NCBI GenBank assembly: GCA_020881915.1 | Contig: JAJFPB010000014.1 | Span: 434,001-498,000, forward strand | Length of the DNA: 64,000 bases | From: Paramyrothecium sp. XJ0827 | Lineage: Eukaryota; Ascomycota; Sordariomycetes; Hypocreales; Stachybotryaceae | Direction: 5' to 3' | In this document: piece after piece, positions 1 through 10,617 of the stretch | Position numbering within the stretch: position 1 is the first letter of the stretch | Layout: each line of letters starts with the position of its first letter | Notes under the pieces: model-generated | Database searches by the model: none | The model's input: the letters and a program-made list of their open reading frames with translations, nothing else | Told to the model about the DNA's origin: nothing | Translations under genes and position numbers: made by a program

Positions 1-284
1 GTGTCCTTCAGCCAGCGTCGGATGACATAGTCGGACACGCCATCATGCAGCAAGACCGTCAATCACCCCGAAACTTGACGTGCAACTACCCATATCTATC
101 GCTCAAGGATTGCAGCTAAAATATAAATGTTTGGGAGCGCCAAGAGCTGAGGCAACGTGAAAGAACTGCTTTTCAGAGCCGAAAAAAACACACATCACTG
201 TTACATTTCATACCCCTTCGGGCTTGTGGCCATCACATTTGGCACTTGGTGCAAGATCTTGCAAATTGAACCAGCTCTACCATC
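1..284. other. left-edge non-coding sequence
   Basis: No coding exon or RNA gene could be supported in this stretch. It is probably the 5' flank of the DUF2306 gene starting at 285; an ATATAAAT motif lies near 120-127, about 160 bp upstream of that start codon, and could be a TATA element. A gene running off the left edge cannot be excluded. Confidence 0.4.
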
Positions 285-1493
285 ATGTCGAAACCAGAGG
301 AGAGCCAGGATGGCAGCCTGCAGAGTTCGCCAACCCAGACAAGCTCGCCATCGGAAAGCTCTAAAACCGTAAATGGCCACCTCGCAAGATACCGCAAGGT
401 ATATGGGTTTTTCGGTTTCAATCGTGGATACAATTTCCCCCTATGTAAGTCGGCTCTAGAACGCAGCGTTAAACATCACTTGCTCACCTTCCAGGGATCA
501 TCTTCGCTGGTGGTATGCTGGGGTTTTGTCTCTCCCGCCTTCCAGACTTGGATTACGACAACCACTTCAAGAATGAGTTTGCCCTAATACCAGGCTACTG
601 GTATTATTTCAACAAGGGACACTATCGCTACGGCATGATAATTCATCTCGCGGCCGTACTGCCAGCAGGAATCCTCGTCGTTCTGCAATTCGTTCCAAAA
701 ATCCGCCATAAACTCCTCTTATTTCACCGAATAAATGGCTACATTGTCATTTTGCTCTTTCTCATAAGCACCGCTGCCGCTTTCGTGGTTATAAGACACC
801 CTCAAGGCGGCGGTCATCGAGTGACTGCACGTGCTGCCGAAAGTTGGCTGGGCATCATCACGACCATTGGGCTCGCCATGGCTTGGTGGAACATCCGTCG
901 GAAGCAGATTGACCAGCACCGAGCCTGGATGCTGCGGACCATGTTCTACTTTGGCGTCACCATCACGGCTCGCCTCCTCAACCTAGCGGCGCTTCCAATC
1001 ATTACGCGGATGGGACATCACTACGCAGTGTGGAGCTGCGACGAAATTCAGTTCCTCTATGACAATTTGGGCGCGCCATTCCCCCAAGGCGCCTACCCGG
1101 AGTGCTTTCTCCCAGATGGGTCCTTGGATCGCTGGAAGCGTGTTGCGGTAGATGCGAGAGAGAACATGGAGAGGCCGGAGCAAATTGGCGCTGGCGCCAC
1201 CAACACTTTTGGGACAATGGTGAGTTCATTGAATTCAAGTTCTCCTTTTCGTGTCAGACTTCATTCTAACCGCTAGTCAATATTAGCTATGGGTCTGCTT
1301 CATCATTCATGCAATCGGCGTTGAGCTCTATTTGGCCCTGACCCCGAGAGAATCGGAGAGACTCCGTCGCGTAAGCTATGAGAAACAAGTCGAAGCTGGT
1401 TTCGCGCATCCTGGCAGTGCTGGTCTGGTTCCGGATCGTTGGGGAGACGCAGATGCTTGGAGCCCTCCCGCAAAGCAATCAACTGCCCCTTAA
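285..1493 (+). CDS. DUF2306 multi-pass membrane protein
   Basis: Predicted integral membrane protein of the DUF2306 family; no biochemical role is known for the family. Three exons (285-444, 495-1219, 1287-1493) joined at GT-AG introns give 363 aa. The first junction makes a Trp codon so that the chain runs NFPL-W-IIFAGG, and the last exon adds a polar C-terminus ending KQSTAP. A Ser/Pro-rich N-terminus (about residues 1-35) is followed by hydrophobic segments around IIFAGGMLGF, IIHLAAVLPAGILVVLQF, GYIVILLFLISTAAAFVV, LGIITTIGLAMAWW and FGVTITARLLNLAAL. The motifs HRINGY and QHRAWMLR are typical of the family. The start at 285 is the first ATG in frame with the hydrophobic core. It is transcribed towards the NmrA-like gene, and nothing ties it to the polyketide cluster. 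The family call is firm; the function is unknown. Confidence 0.8.
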
Positions 1494-2519
1494 AATCTAT
1501 AAACATGTCATTTGAATGTTTGGATCTAGTTGTGTAAAACCACGATAGATGGAATGTTGAATACGAGGTTATGCAACGGGTTGTATTAAAGACTTTGTTT
1601 GATGCATCATTAAAAAGGTAAACTGAGATACTAGCTCCAGGCACAGCTAATTGCTTCATTTGAACCAAGTGAGATAATCTCCCTACGTGCCTGCTATCCT
1701 ACAGCTACATCAACTGAGAATCCGCAGCGTTCCAGATGTCTTTTCCAGATGAGCCTGGGAAAGTCGGAACTCGGCCTACCCTATACTTGAACCCGTACTA
1801 TCAACGCCCACCTCTTCATCGTTTTTAGGCCTGTACAAAACTGTACATGTGTTGATTAGAATGTTACAGTAGTAAGTGAAGTAATTCTTTTTGAGAGGCC
1901 GCCCAATGGGTACGAGCGGTTATTCATGGGCATCTATCCTCACTTGCTGCGCCTTTGGGAATTGAGACATGTGCACATCGGACAGACACTCCAGCCGCAC
2001 GGACCAGTCCGTGATCGACCGTTGATCCCTTCTAGAAAAGGGCTCGATTGGGGAATCATGGCGGTCACCCTAGAAATGGGCACAGTGAAGAGAAATCCAT
2101 TATTCGTACCGTGTCAGCCAAGTGCATCCTTGTCGTCATGTAACCTCACTTAGATGCCAGTTGGAGCGCAGTAGAGTGGAGCGGGTCTGGTTCGGGATCA
2201 TTTTGCTAATGGGCATCCCGGGTTTCGGCAGGATAATGATTTGTAGGAATGGCTGAGAATTGCTTGAATACGTAGGCCAAGTTAGCTCGGGGGCGTTCTA
2301 GGCTACAGTTGCAAACTAATGATCATTATTCACAGTTATTCTCACAACAACAAAGAAGGCCATCATTGCCCCCATACGTCATACGCCCCCGAGGACTGCA
2401 TATAAGGCGTGCATGGTGGCTTGCTTCAATTCAGCCGAGTGGACTTAAGACCAGGGCATTTTCCCCTTCTTGGATGCAAGCTGAACAATCAACCATAAGA
2501 TCCGCTAGAGCATTTCGTA
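1494..2519. other. intergenic, promoter of the NmrA-like gene
   Basis: No gene was recognised here. A TATAAGG element at 2401-2407 lies about 115 bp upstream of the ATG at 2520 and is the likely core promoter. The remaining ORFs are short and have no family resemblance. Confidence 0.5.
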
Positions 2520-3600
2520 ATGGCAAGAAAACTCATTACCATCCTCGGCGTCACCGGAACGCAGGTGTGCCCCCTGGAACTAGCCTCGCACTTTTGTAGC
2601 TGAAGCTAACGAATAGCAGGGCGGTTCCGTGGCCACCCGCTTTCTCAACCATGCGGACTGGCGAATCCGCGGTGTGACCCGCAACCCTGGCTCAGAAAGG
2701 GCTAAGGCATGGGCTGGAAAGGGTGTTGAAATCGTCAAAGGGGATCAAGACGATGTTAAGTCGCTGAAAGCTGCTTTCCAAGGGGCGAATGCCATCTTCG
2801 CCGTCACCGACTGGGCTTCCAACTACACTAGAGTCAGCGAGGATGCCGACTTGCAAAAGAAAGCAGAGGCAGCAGGGAGATCAGTCGAAGAATATGCGGG
2901 AGATTTGGAGAAGGAACAGGGCATCAATGTAGCGAACGCGGCCTCTGACCCCGAAGTCCTCCCAACTTTGGAGAGGTTTGTCTTCTCTACGTTGGCAGCA
3001 GTCAAGAAGATTAGCGGCGGCAAATACAAGCACGCCTACGAATTCGACTCCAAGGCTGCCGTCGAGCAGCATATTCGAGATGAACTCCCAGACCTGCGCG
3101 ATCGTTTGAGCACTGTCACAATGGGCATCTACCAGGAGACATGGAGGGATATCCCAGCTTTCCGGCCGCGCAAGCAAGAAGACGGGACATTCGAGTATGT
3201 GCGCCTCAAGACCTCGGGCTCGCATGAAGCAAACCCGGAAGTCATTGCAACCCGTGACACAGGCGCATTCGTTGAGGCCCTTGTCCTTCGGCACCCAGCC
3301 GGCACAGACGTCCTGGGCGCCAGCGAAATCATCACGAAGCCCGACTACGCCGCGCTGTGGGGTCGCACATTGGGAGTGAAAGCAACCGTGAGAGACGTCA
3401 CGGAGGAGGAGTACTTGCGCCACATCCCAGAGGGGATGGAGGCTATCATTGTGGACGACCTGAGGTTTTTCTCCGAGTTTGGATATACAGGCGGCAACCC
3501 AAAGGTCAAGAGTCCTGCGGAACTGGGCATTGAGACAACACCATTGGAGGACTTCTTCAAGAGTGAAGATTGGAGTCAAGTACTCGACGGGAACATATGA
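2520..3600 (+). CDS. NmrA-like NAD(P)-binding protein
   Basis: Atypical short-chain dehydrogenase of the NmrA/HSCARG type. Such proteins bind NAD(P)(H) and act as redox sensors or reductases; the substrate is unknown. Exon 1 (2520-2564) encodes MARKLITILGVTGTQ. A 55-nt intron (2565-2619) with a GCTAAC branch site is followed by exon 2 (2620-3600), giving 341 aa. The Rossmann glycine signature GVTGTQGGSVA is split by the intron, which supports the model. It is followed by RGVTRNP, which fits an NADP-phosphate contact, and by GANAIFAVTDW. There is no signal peptide or membrane segment, so it is probably cytosolic or nuclear. It is convergent with the DUF3425 regulator, with about 200 bp between them. 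NmrA-like genes often accompany fungal secondary-metabolite clusters as reductases or regulators, so a role with the PKS/AOS pair to the right is possible but unproven. Confidence 0.85.
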
Positions 3601-3798
3601 GCGACTCTTCGCATGCCGCTTTGGAACTTTTTTGTTTCCCTAGCACTCTTTTCCTCCAGTTCGTCTGGCCATTATCAATAGTCTTGAACAACAAATCCAA
3701 CATGAATTAACTTGAAGATCGGAACTACGAATTCTGACAATGCGGAGCCAAAAAATCCGAGATCGATTGCACTTTGGTTAGGTGGCAACAACTCATGC

Positions 3799-4737
3799 TC
3801 ATGATAATTCAAGCATGGTTGGAAATGGAACCGACTTCTCTCCTCGTCGCCTCCTCCAGTGATTCGTCGCAGCCAGAATCTCAGGGCAACCTATCAGTAG
3901 CCACCCCCATCGCCTGAGGAAGGGGAGACTAACTTCCCAATTCCGGGGATTCCATGGCTCTCCCCAAACAATCAATCCGGACCATTCTCTTCCTCCATCC
4001 ACGGACTCAAACACGTCCTCGAATAACTGTTGCTCGTCGTCAGCAGTTAACCGGTTGGTCGCTATGGCCCCCAGCAGATTGTCCCGCATCTTTGGTAGAG
4101 GAAACAAGTCGAACCAAGGGTGATGTTTCATGCCCAGCTGCAGGCTCGTAGGAATGAGGCTCTCGGGGGCGGGAGGTAATGTCTCCGGTTCTGGACTCTG
4201 GTTCCAGGCGCCAAAGGGAGAAACAACCTCGCAGAGGAGCCAATCAAAGTGGAAGCCTAGCGTGGTGGCGTTCCTTGTGAAAGCATTGATGATGTTGAGT
4301 TGCATGAGCCTCAGCCGATGATCAGCGCAAGGATCGCTCTTTGCGTAGCTTGTCAGGGCCTGCTCGGAAAAACGCTCCAGGATGGCTCGTTTTTGCGTGA
4401 TGTTCTCTATTGTGCAATTGTGGAAAGTCCCATCGATTTCTTCCGGTTCCGATGACATATCGGAGGTCTGGGAAGGGCTGACACCGGCATTATCGACACC
4501 GTTTTCTCGTTTCCTTTGTCGTGCTATCAATTAATGAGCTCTTACTGGCCCCACGAAGTAGGAAGATTGGCATCTCAACTCACAAACTCTTTTATTAAGC
4601 CTATTTTGTAGCTTCTTTCTCATCTTTCTATCAGTTATGCCAGCCCAGTTTTCTCCACTGCGCCTAATGTATAACTCATGTGGCATACACTGTAGATCGA
4701 CGTGGAGAACGTCGGCCGGATTGTCGACAGAAGCCAT
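3799..4737 (-). CDS. DUF3425 / bZIP-type transcription factor
   Basis: Putative fungal regulator with an N-terminal bZIP-like basic region and a C-terminal DUF3425 domain. Exon 1 (4737-4584) and exon 2 (4523-3799) flank a 60-nt intron (4583-4524) that falls inside the basic region. After splicing this reads RKKLQNRLNKRVSRQRKREN, matching the RLQNRLNQRAYRRR pattern of the family. The predicted length is 292 aa. The C-terminal part (LMQLNIINAFTRNATTLG, then WEVSLPFLRRWGWLLIGC and ATNHWRRRRGE) is the conserved DUF3425 core. No leucine zipper is visible after the basic region. The start at 4737 is preferred over an in-frame ATG at 4824 because a TATAAA box on the minus strand (4806-4801) lies between them, which would leave a normal 5' UTR. 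It lies 1.5 kb from the AflR-like gene and may be a second local regulator. Confidence 0.8.
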
Positions 4738-4800
4738 GATGATTACGTAGTGGCGAGCTTGACAAACGAGTGTCGGCGGTGGTGTACGTCCCGTCTGCCA

Positions 4801-4806
4801 TTTATA
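4801..4806 (-). promoter_or_regulatory. TATA box of the DUF3425 gene
   Basis: TATAAA on the minus strand, about 64 bp upstream of the chosen start codon at 4737. It decides against the upstream in-frame ATG at 4824, which would lie 5' of the TATA box. Confidence 0.5.
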
Positions 4807-6219
4807 AATGCACTCGGCTGACATTGGGGGATTTATCCCCAGTCATCAGCATCCAATCGGCCTACGTGATTTCGTCATGCCCTTGAGTGACGTCTCCACA
4901 GCGTAAATCAAGGCTTCGAAACGCTGATCAGTGAGCAGCGTGCGCACATGCCACTTCCGGTAACCTCACGGTTATTTTCTGGGGCCAACAATAAGAGGAG
5001 GCGCCCAACACCTTTCATGCAGAGGCCAAGCCACTTATTCCATGCCCGCTTTAATCACGCCGTGGCTGAAGACCAGCGCCCCCTCATTGGTCCAAGCAAT
5101 CGAGATGGAAAGCTTGGCTTGGATCATGCTGGTGAGAAGGCGGAATTAGGGAACCCCACGAGGCAGATTGTTTGACTAAGTCCAAGTTGCGTTGCAGGAT
5201 TTTTCAGAAGTGCATACGTGCGAGTTGGGCAAAGAATCTCTGGTGAAGCTCTATCGAGATCTATCCGCATATTCACTCAGTTGCAAAGCCACTTAGCCTT
5301 AGTGCAAGTGCTGATCATTCAAGAACCGGATGGCGACAAGTGGTAGTGACAAGTGGTAACCATGCATCCAGAACGCGAGCGATCAATCAACGAGGCATGA
5401 CAATTGAGGACTGCGTAGTCCAAGGGTGTAGTAGAGCATGAGCCTCCGCAGCCTCAACTCACCACGTGGGACTGAGACTGTAACAGCTCCTGAATAGGTC
5501 CGCGCACTCTCTCGTTAGCGCTGGCAGTTAAGCTTCCATCCCCATCAACTGAAACGGGCGGCTGTCGGGATCTAATGCAGTTAGCTGACCAGGTTCAATT
5601 TCGATCTCGATCTCTGATAGCCATGAGGGAATGCCATGGCAAGGGTGCCTCGCACGGGGCTGAGCTAACTGCCCACCGGTGCATGAGCCATCTGCAGGAC
5701 ATCTGCAAGCCTCGACGAATAGCGTACTATTACGAACCTCATAGAAGTAGTGACGTCTACGACAAACGCCTCAAACATTCGGAAAATTCTTTGCCATGCT
5801 AGTGTTTATGGACATTTTCTGCACACTTCGGTAAACGCATGCTATCCTGCCGATGTAGGCTTCTTGAACGGTGCGGATCAACAAAAAAGCCCCTGTTACC
5901 GTTCATGCGGCTTCACACCTGGGGACGAGCAGTGGGGTACGACGTCATTTCTTCACGAGTCGGACTAATATTGTAGCTACTGCTTGCCTTTTACGTTCAT
6001 GCTTATGGGGAAGTGAGTGGAGCGAAACCCTGTTCAGGAGATGTAGCTTGCGTTGTCTTGACCCTACATATCATCCTCGAGAGCACATAGTCCTTGAATA
6101 GTCTTCGTTCTACCAACGTGATTCACTGCACCTGTCTGCGTCAAAAGCAAGCCCCACAGATACACACAAAACTTTATTTCTCTCCGTTATTGCACGGACC
6201 GGCCTTCTGTTCACTTGTA
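4807..6219. other. intergenic region before the AflR-like gene
   Basis: About 1.4 kb without a recognisable gene. It is the shared upstream region of the divergent DUF3425 and AflR-like regulators. Several ORFs of about 75 codons are present but resemble no protein family. No clear TATA box was found close to the start at 6220. Confidence 0.5.
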
Positions 6220-7521
6220 ATGCCTGCTCCATCAGGTGTGAGGCTTCGCGAAAGTTGCCAAGCTTGCGCGACCTCCAAGATAAAGTGCTCCAAGGATAAG
6301 CCGTTGTGCAACAGGTGTGCCGAGAGGGGGACTGCATGCGAATACTTGGTCACTCAAAAGACTGGTCGAAAGGCCCATCGTCGCAGTGATTCCAAATCAA
6401 GCAAAATGCAACGTCAGGCCTCCCTGCAGACAATGACACCTCCCTCGGATGCAACAATGTCGTCTGTGGAACGAGACACAACTCCCGAGTTTCCGATGTT
6501 GGACTCGCAGTTTGGTACGCTCGACCACAACATGCTCGCAACTAGTCTTGATGACTATCTCACCATGCTTCCCGCGGATCCATTGTGCTCCGCCGCACTC
6601 AATTTCTCAACAACCACAATCAGCTCATCGGATACATCCACAGACACTCGGGGAAGCTCCTGTGGGAGCTATATCGCAGATACTGTGGAGAACGGTGCTG
6701 CAACCCAGGCTGATCTGCATTTTCCCTCACACGAAATCTCCCTTTCCAGCCATGAACAAGGGGCACGCAATGCGACAGAAGCAAATCTCGGTGGTCACAC
6801 ATCATGCTCCTTGTCCACAGATCAGCTTCTTCAAGGATTTGGCCAGTTTCAGGGCCAATCCAACTCCCCACAACCAGAGGGCATAAATATGGCCCTGCAG
6901 CTGATGGGGCAGCTATGCGGTCGCGAGGATAGCCCTCCTTGCTCAAATTTTTCTGGTCCAGAATCTGAAAATCGAGCAACCATGCTCATAGAGGACTGCA
7001 AGAATGTGACGCAGACTGTCAATGGGATGCTGCAATGTGCTGGATCCCAGGATGGTTATTTTCTGGTCGTCATTTGCTTAGTAGTGTCCAAGTTGTTGAA
7101 TACATATGGCGCTGCGGCACAAGCAATAAGCACGAGTTCAAATGATGGACAGAGACAACTGGGCCTCTCTGCGACTGTCGCACCCTTGTCCTTGTCGTCA
7201 TGGGCAGGTGTCCCCGGTGAGGGCGTTCTCGGCGCCTCGCCAACGACGAAAGGCAGGGACCCGAAGGCTGTGCAGCAGTTGCTGGACGGTTTGTATCAAT
7301 TGCGCTCATCAGTGGATGAGTTGGGTGCCAAGATGCAGGTGTGTCTCAAGCGGGATTGGATCTTGGGCAACGAGTTCGCCCCTGTGGGTCAAGATCACGC
7401 ACAGCCAGCGGTTCCGTTTTCGGCAGCGATCTTGAATCAGCTGTACGAGGATCTTCGCAAGCGTCTTAGCACGATTTCCCTCGATCTACTGAACGAGTTA
7501 AAGCATTTCTGGACAGGGTAG
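6220..7521 (+). CDS. AflR-like Zn2Cys6 transcription factor
   Basis: Pathway-type regulator with an N-terminal Zn2Cys6 binuclear cluster. The finger is CQACATSKIKC followed by CNRCAERGTAC, giving the spacing CX2CX6CX5CX2CX6C at about residues 13-40. A basic linker (KTGRKAHRRSDSKSSK) follows. The C-terminal half (CKNVTQTVNGMLQC, FLVVICLVVSKLLNTYGAAA) is the AflR-type regulatory domain. It is a single exon of 433 aa counted from the ATG at 6220. An in-frame ATG at 6094 exists, but the residues between are low-quality sequence and the finger normally lies near the N-terminus. It sits tail-to-tail with the alpha-oxoamine synthase (458 bp between stops), so it is the obvious candidate regulator of the AOS/PKS pair. 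AflR-class proteins usually bind TCG/CGA half-sites, and two such pairs are present in the AOS-PKS promoter. Confidence 0.88.
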   Translation: MPAPSGVRLRESCQACATSKIKCSKDKPLCNRCAERGTACEYLVTQKTGRKAHRRSDSKSSKMQRQASLQTMTPPSDATMSSVERDTTPEFPMLDSQFGTLDHNMLATSLDDYLTMLPADPLCSAALNFSTTTISSSDTSTDTRGSSCGSYIADTVENGAATQADLHFPSHEISLSSHEQGARNATEANLGGHTSCSLSTDQLLQGFGQFQGQSNSPQPEGINMALQLMGQLCGREDSPPCSNFSGPESENRATMLIEDCKNVTQTVNGMLQCAGSQDGYFLVVICLVVSKLLNTYGAAAQAISTSSNDGQRQLGLSATVAPLSLSSWAGVPGEGVLGASPTTKGRDPKAVQQLLDGLYQLRSSVDELGAKMQVCLKRDWILGNEFAPVGQDHAQPAVPFSAAILNQLYEDLRKRLSTISLDLLNELKHFWTG

Positions 7522-7979
7522 ATGGATCTTAGCAGTTCATGTATCAAATTGTCCTTCGCAGATCATCTCCACAAGCATGTGGATGGGATTATGAAACATT
7601 CATTGTATTCTTACTTATATCTTACCAATCGTTTATGAAGAACATATGATGAGAATGATGTGACTCACGTGCATTTACGTTGACAGGAGTGAGACTCAGA
7701 GAAGAATGCTGACCAATCTTGCGAGAAAACGTGTCATGTATGTATCGCGAAACCCTTGGCACCCTCAGGTCCTATACATGCGATGTCGTGTAACTGACTA
7801 CACCACCCGCTTCTGGTGCATTTGGAAAGTGCTAACTTTGAGGTACTATAATTCCTCAAGCTAAATGCTAGGATTTGTTCCAGTCTTCAATGAAAATGAA
7901 GTGACCGGAGGACCTCTTGGGTTTGAGTTAAAAAAAGAACACTTGAGACTTTATTTATCGTACATCTAAAAAGCTACAA
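7522..7979. terminator. convergent 3' region between AflR-like and AOS genes
   Basis: A 458-bp gap between two converging genes. It is AT-rich and contains no ORF of interest, so it presumably holds both 3' UTRs and polyadenylation sites. No specific signal can be assigned with certainty. Confidence 0.4.
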
Positions 7980-9609
7980 CTAAACAGTAATGGCGTTATC
8001 ACCATTCAATCCACTGACCCCGTTCATCTTTCCCAATCCCTCAGTAATGCCATTGACTCCGTGCATGTGATCGATGCCGTTAATCTCTTTAATCTCGTCT
8101 TCCTTCTTCAGGAGGTCATATGCAAGACTAGCGGCGCTTGGAAGCTTGCTCTTGTCCCCGCTTGACTCAATGTCTAGCATCTCTTGCGCCCAAGTGCAGA
8201 TGGATTCTACCAATCTCTTTACGTCTTCCTTGGAGTTATGCGCATGAAGGATCAGGCGCACTCGGTCCTCGCCCTTGCCGACAACCGGGAACACAATGTA
8301 ACTCCCATTGAAACCATCTCGTGTAAGATGGAATGACAAGTAGAAGGAGTGCTTTTGACGGGGTGTCCAGAGCGGCACAATTTGGGTGGCTGGCGTCTCA
8401 TGCCAGCATCCATCGTCCTCGTAGAGAGGCATTTCAAGCATGCCCTTGGCCCTTGCTTTCTTGTAAACAGGATGGGAAGTGAGAGTGTCTAGGTAGAACT
8501 TGGTGAGATCCTTGACGTAATCACGAGCCTGCAATCACATTAGTTTCGGAGTCGGACAGGGGTCAAGAAAGCATTACCTCTTGGAACTTGGGGGAGATCA
8601 TCAATCTCATGCCTGCACGGCAGCTTGCAAGCAGCGGGAATGCAGGTGCCACAGAGCAGATGAAAACCTTGGCTTGATGGATAAGCAGAGATCGAATTGT
8701 CTTGTTGCACAAAATGCATGCTTTGACACACTGTCAGTCGAAATGCCGGGGATCGGACACATCAGATAACTCACCGCCAGATCCAGACATAGCTTTGCTG
8801 AACGTAAACATTCGGATGGCAACTTCGTCGTCGAGACCCAACTCTCTGACGAAGCCCAGTCCGTTAGGGCCAGTAATACCGAAACTGTGGGCCTCGTCGA
8901 CAATGAATTGGGCGTTGCCATGGGGAAAAATCTCCTTGGCGGCATCGATGAGCTCCTTGAGAGGACAAACGTCGCCATCCATGCTGTAGTAACTCTCAAC
9001 GGCGACAAGCACGCAACGCTTGCCTGCCTTGATCAGAGGAGTGGATTCCTTGATGCCTTCCATGATTTCGATGAAATGATCTACATCATTATGGCGGAAA
9101 GGCTTCTGCTCCAGGGCCAAGCTGACTTTCATGCCGGCAAGGGCCGTGGCATGCATCAACTCATCGTACACAATCACGTCGCCCGAACGGGGTACTGTCG
9201 AGAAGATGGCCTGGTTGGCAGTCCATCCTGAATGCACAACAAGCGCGGTCTCGACGCCCATGAGATCAGCAATCTCCGCCTCGAGCCTCTCCTGGTATGT
9301 TGAAGTGCCGTCTAGGAGCCTTGAGCCACCTGGGCTCATGTAGAAATCAGGGTTGGCGTCAAGTTCCCTGAGAAATTCTTCTCTGAGAGCGCCGGTGTGA
9401 CCCATGCCAAGGATATCGCAAGAAGAAAAGTCGGTAACATGACTGGGCGTGTGAATCGGGAAGCCGAGGCCAACCTTCCGTCCCAGATCCAGCTCTTCCT
9501 CAATATTCCGATAGAACACTGAGCTGTTCTTCACGGTGGGACCCTTGAGCTTCTGGGCGGCAGCCCACTCCTCTCTCCACTGCGCTCCGTGATCAGGAGA
9601 TCCAGACAT
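7980..9609 (-). CDS. alpha-oxoamine synthase (PKS-releasing aminotransferase)
   Basis: PLP-dependent alpha-oxoamine synthase, expected to condense an amino acid decarboxylatively with the polyketide acyl thioester and so release it as an amino ketone, as Fum8- and SphA-type enzymes do. Exons 9609-8775, 8720-8578 and 8528-7980 give 508 aa. The first junction restores SGSG-ACILCNKTIRS and the second SPKFQE-ARDYVKDL. Visible family motifs are GGSRLLDGT, YYSMDGD, VDEAHSFG (PLP-binding Asp about 238 with His about 241) and FTFSK with the Schiff-base Lys about 272. No transmembrane segment is present, unlike serine palmitoyltransferase LCB2. The last 35 residues are Asn-Gly-rich (INGIDHMHGVNG, MNGVSGLNGD), echoing the N-terminus of the PKS. 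It is divergent from the PKS across 1 kb. The amino-acid substrate cannot be read from the sequence. Confidence 0.9.
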
Positions 9610-9777
9610 TGTGAGAAGGCTTTTTTATGAATTGAAGGAGATGAAAAAAATCGAAAATATTGGTCTTTGTGACTGGGGTAGAATTATTGAGGTAGGATTG
9701 ATCGGCTTTGACGAATGATTTGTCTGTGTTTGTTAAAGAATTGAAGAAGAGGGCGAAAACAAAGAGACCTGGGCTTG

Positions 9778-9784
9778 ATTTATA
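9778..9784 (-). promoter_or_regulatory. TATA box of the AOS gene
   Basis: TATAAAT on the minus strand, about 170 bp upstream of the AOS start codon at 9609. Confidence 0.45.
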
Positions 9785-9813
9785 TTAACAGTCTAACAGA
9801 TCTCAACCTCCTG

Positions 9814-9825
9814 TCGATAATTCGA
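9814..9825. promoter_or_regulatory. TCG-N6-CGA motif, AOS-proximal
   Basis: TCGATAATTCGA, an inverted TCG/CGA pair spaced by six bases and about 205 bp upstream of the AOS start. Zn2Cys6 proteins of the AflR class bind TCG/CGA pairs, classically with five bases between, so this is only a candidate operator. Confidence 0.3.
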
Positions 9826-10133
9826 GCACTGCGTTCTCACCGTACCGAGGGTCAGACTCCCGATCGAAGGCGCCAAATCGCCAAGTGTTCGCCGAGCTTG
9901 AAGGTGCATGCCAAACAAGTGACGAAGACGAAGCCATGATTGCATCACCAATGTAGGGAGCTGGAAATCTCTCACACGTGTTTTCGCACAACGTGCCGAT
10001 GCAATGTTACCCTTCTGAGGTAATACAAATACTGCACGCAGATCATTGGTAGGCGCTGCTACTTCTCGGACTCTTGGCATTGCATGGGTGCATAGCCGGC
10101 CCTAGTCGCGGGATCGGCCCGCAAGTGAGCGTT

Positions 10134-10145
10134 TCGAGAAGCCGA
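10134..10145. promoter_or_regulatory. TCG-N6-CGA motif, mid-promoter
   Basis: TCGAGAAGCCGA, the second inverted TCG/CGA pair with the same six-base spacing, near the middle of the shared promoter. Candidate operator for the neighbouring AflR-like protein. Confidence 0.3.
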
Positions 10146-10455
10146 GCTTGTGGAAAAAGTCCCAGCCTATCTTTACGCTTCAGTTTGGGAAGCTCCATCA
10201 TCCCGAGCGGCTGATCTGCCTCCCTAGGTCAGTGGCCTAACATGCCGGCGCCCTGTCAATTTGCATCCGGGTTCCGAATCGGCACCTTAGAAAGACCCTG
10301 GCGAGCAAATGAAATTGAACGACGTCATCCTGCACAGGCCATGGTCTCTCAACCCGACAACGCTCATCGTGGTTGCATGGTGGCCGAGGCTGTCGCAGTG
10401 GCTTGGGCTGCTGGGCTTTGGGAAACTCAGCTGAGACCACAACTTTCTACGCAAT

Positions 10456-10463
10456 TATATATA
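10456..10463 (+). promoter_or_regulatory. TATA box of the PKS gene
   Basis: TATATATA about 155 bp upstream of the PKS start codon at 10618. Confidence 0.45.
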
Positions 10464-10617
10464 TCCAATTCATTCGCAGCAATTTGACAGTAATCATCAA
10501 TCAACTTTAGACTAACCGACCTTGGCTCTACCATTCCTCGAATCCTCAATAACTTGAAAATCATCTCTATCAAACACTTCAAGCATAATTGTTTCTGTAG
10601 CTAGCCAGGTCGTGAAA

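Larger units (their letters stand above)
9610..10617. promoter_or_regulatory. bidirectional AOS-PKS promoter
   Basis: A shared 1008-bp intergenic region between the divergent AOS and PKS start codons. It has a TATA-like element for each direction (9784-9778 on the minus strand and 10456-10463 on the plus strand), each roughly 155-170 bp from its ATG. It also carries two TCG-N6-CGA motifs, at 9814-9825 and 10134-10145. The symmetric layout suggests co-expression of the two enzymes. Confidence 0.6.

Noticed and set aside
4738..4824. Upstream ATG at 4824 as start of the DUF3425 gene
   Set aside because: A TATA box lies between it and the ATG at 4737, and the extra residues do not resemble the family.
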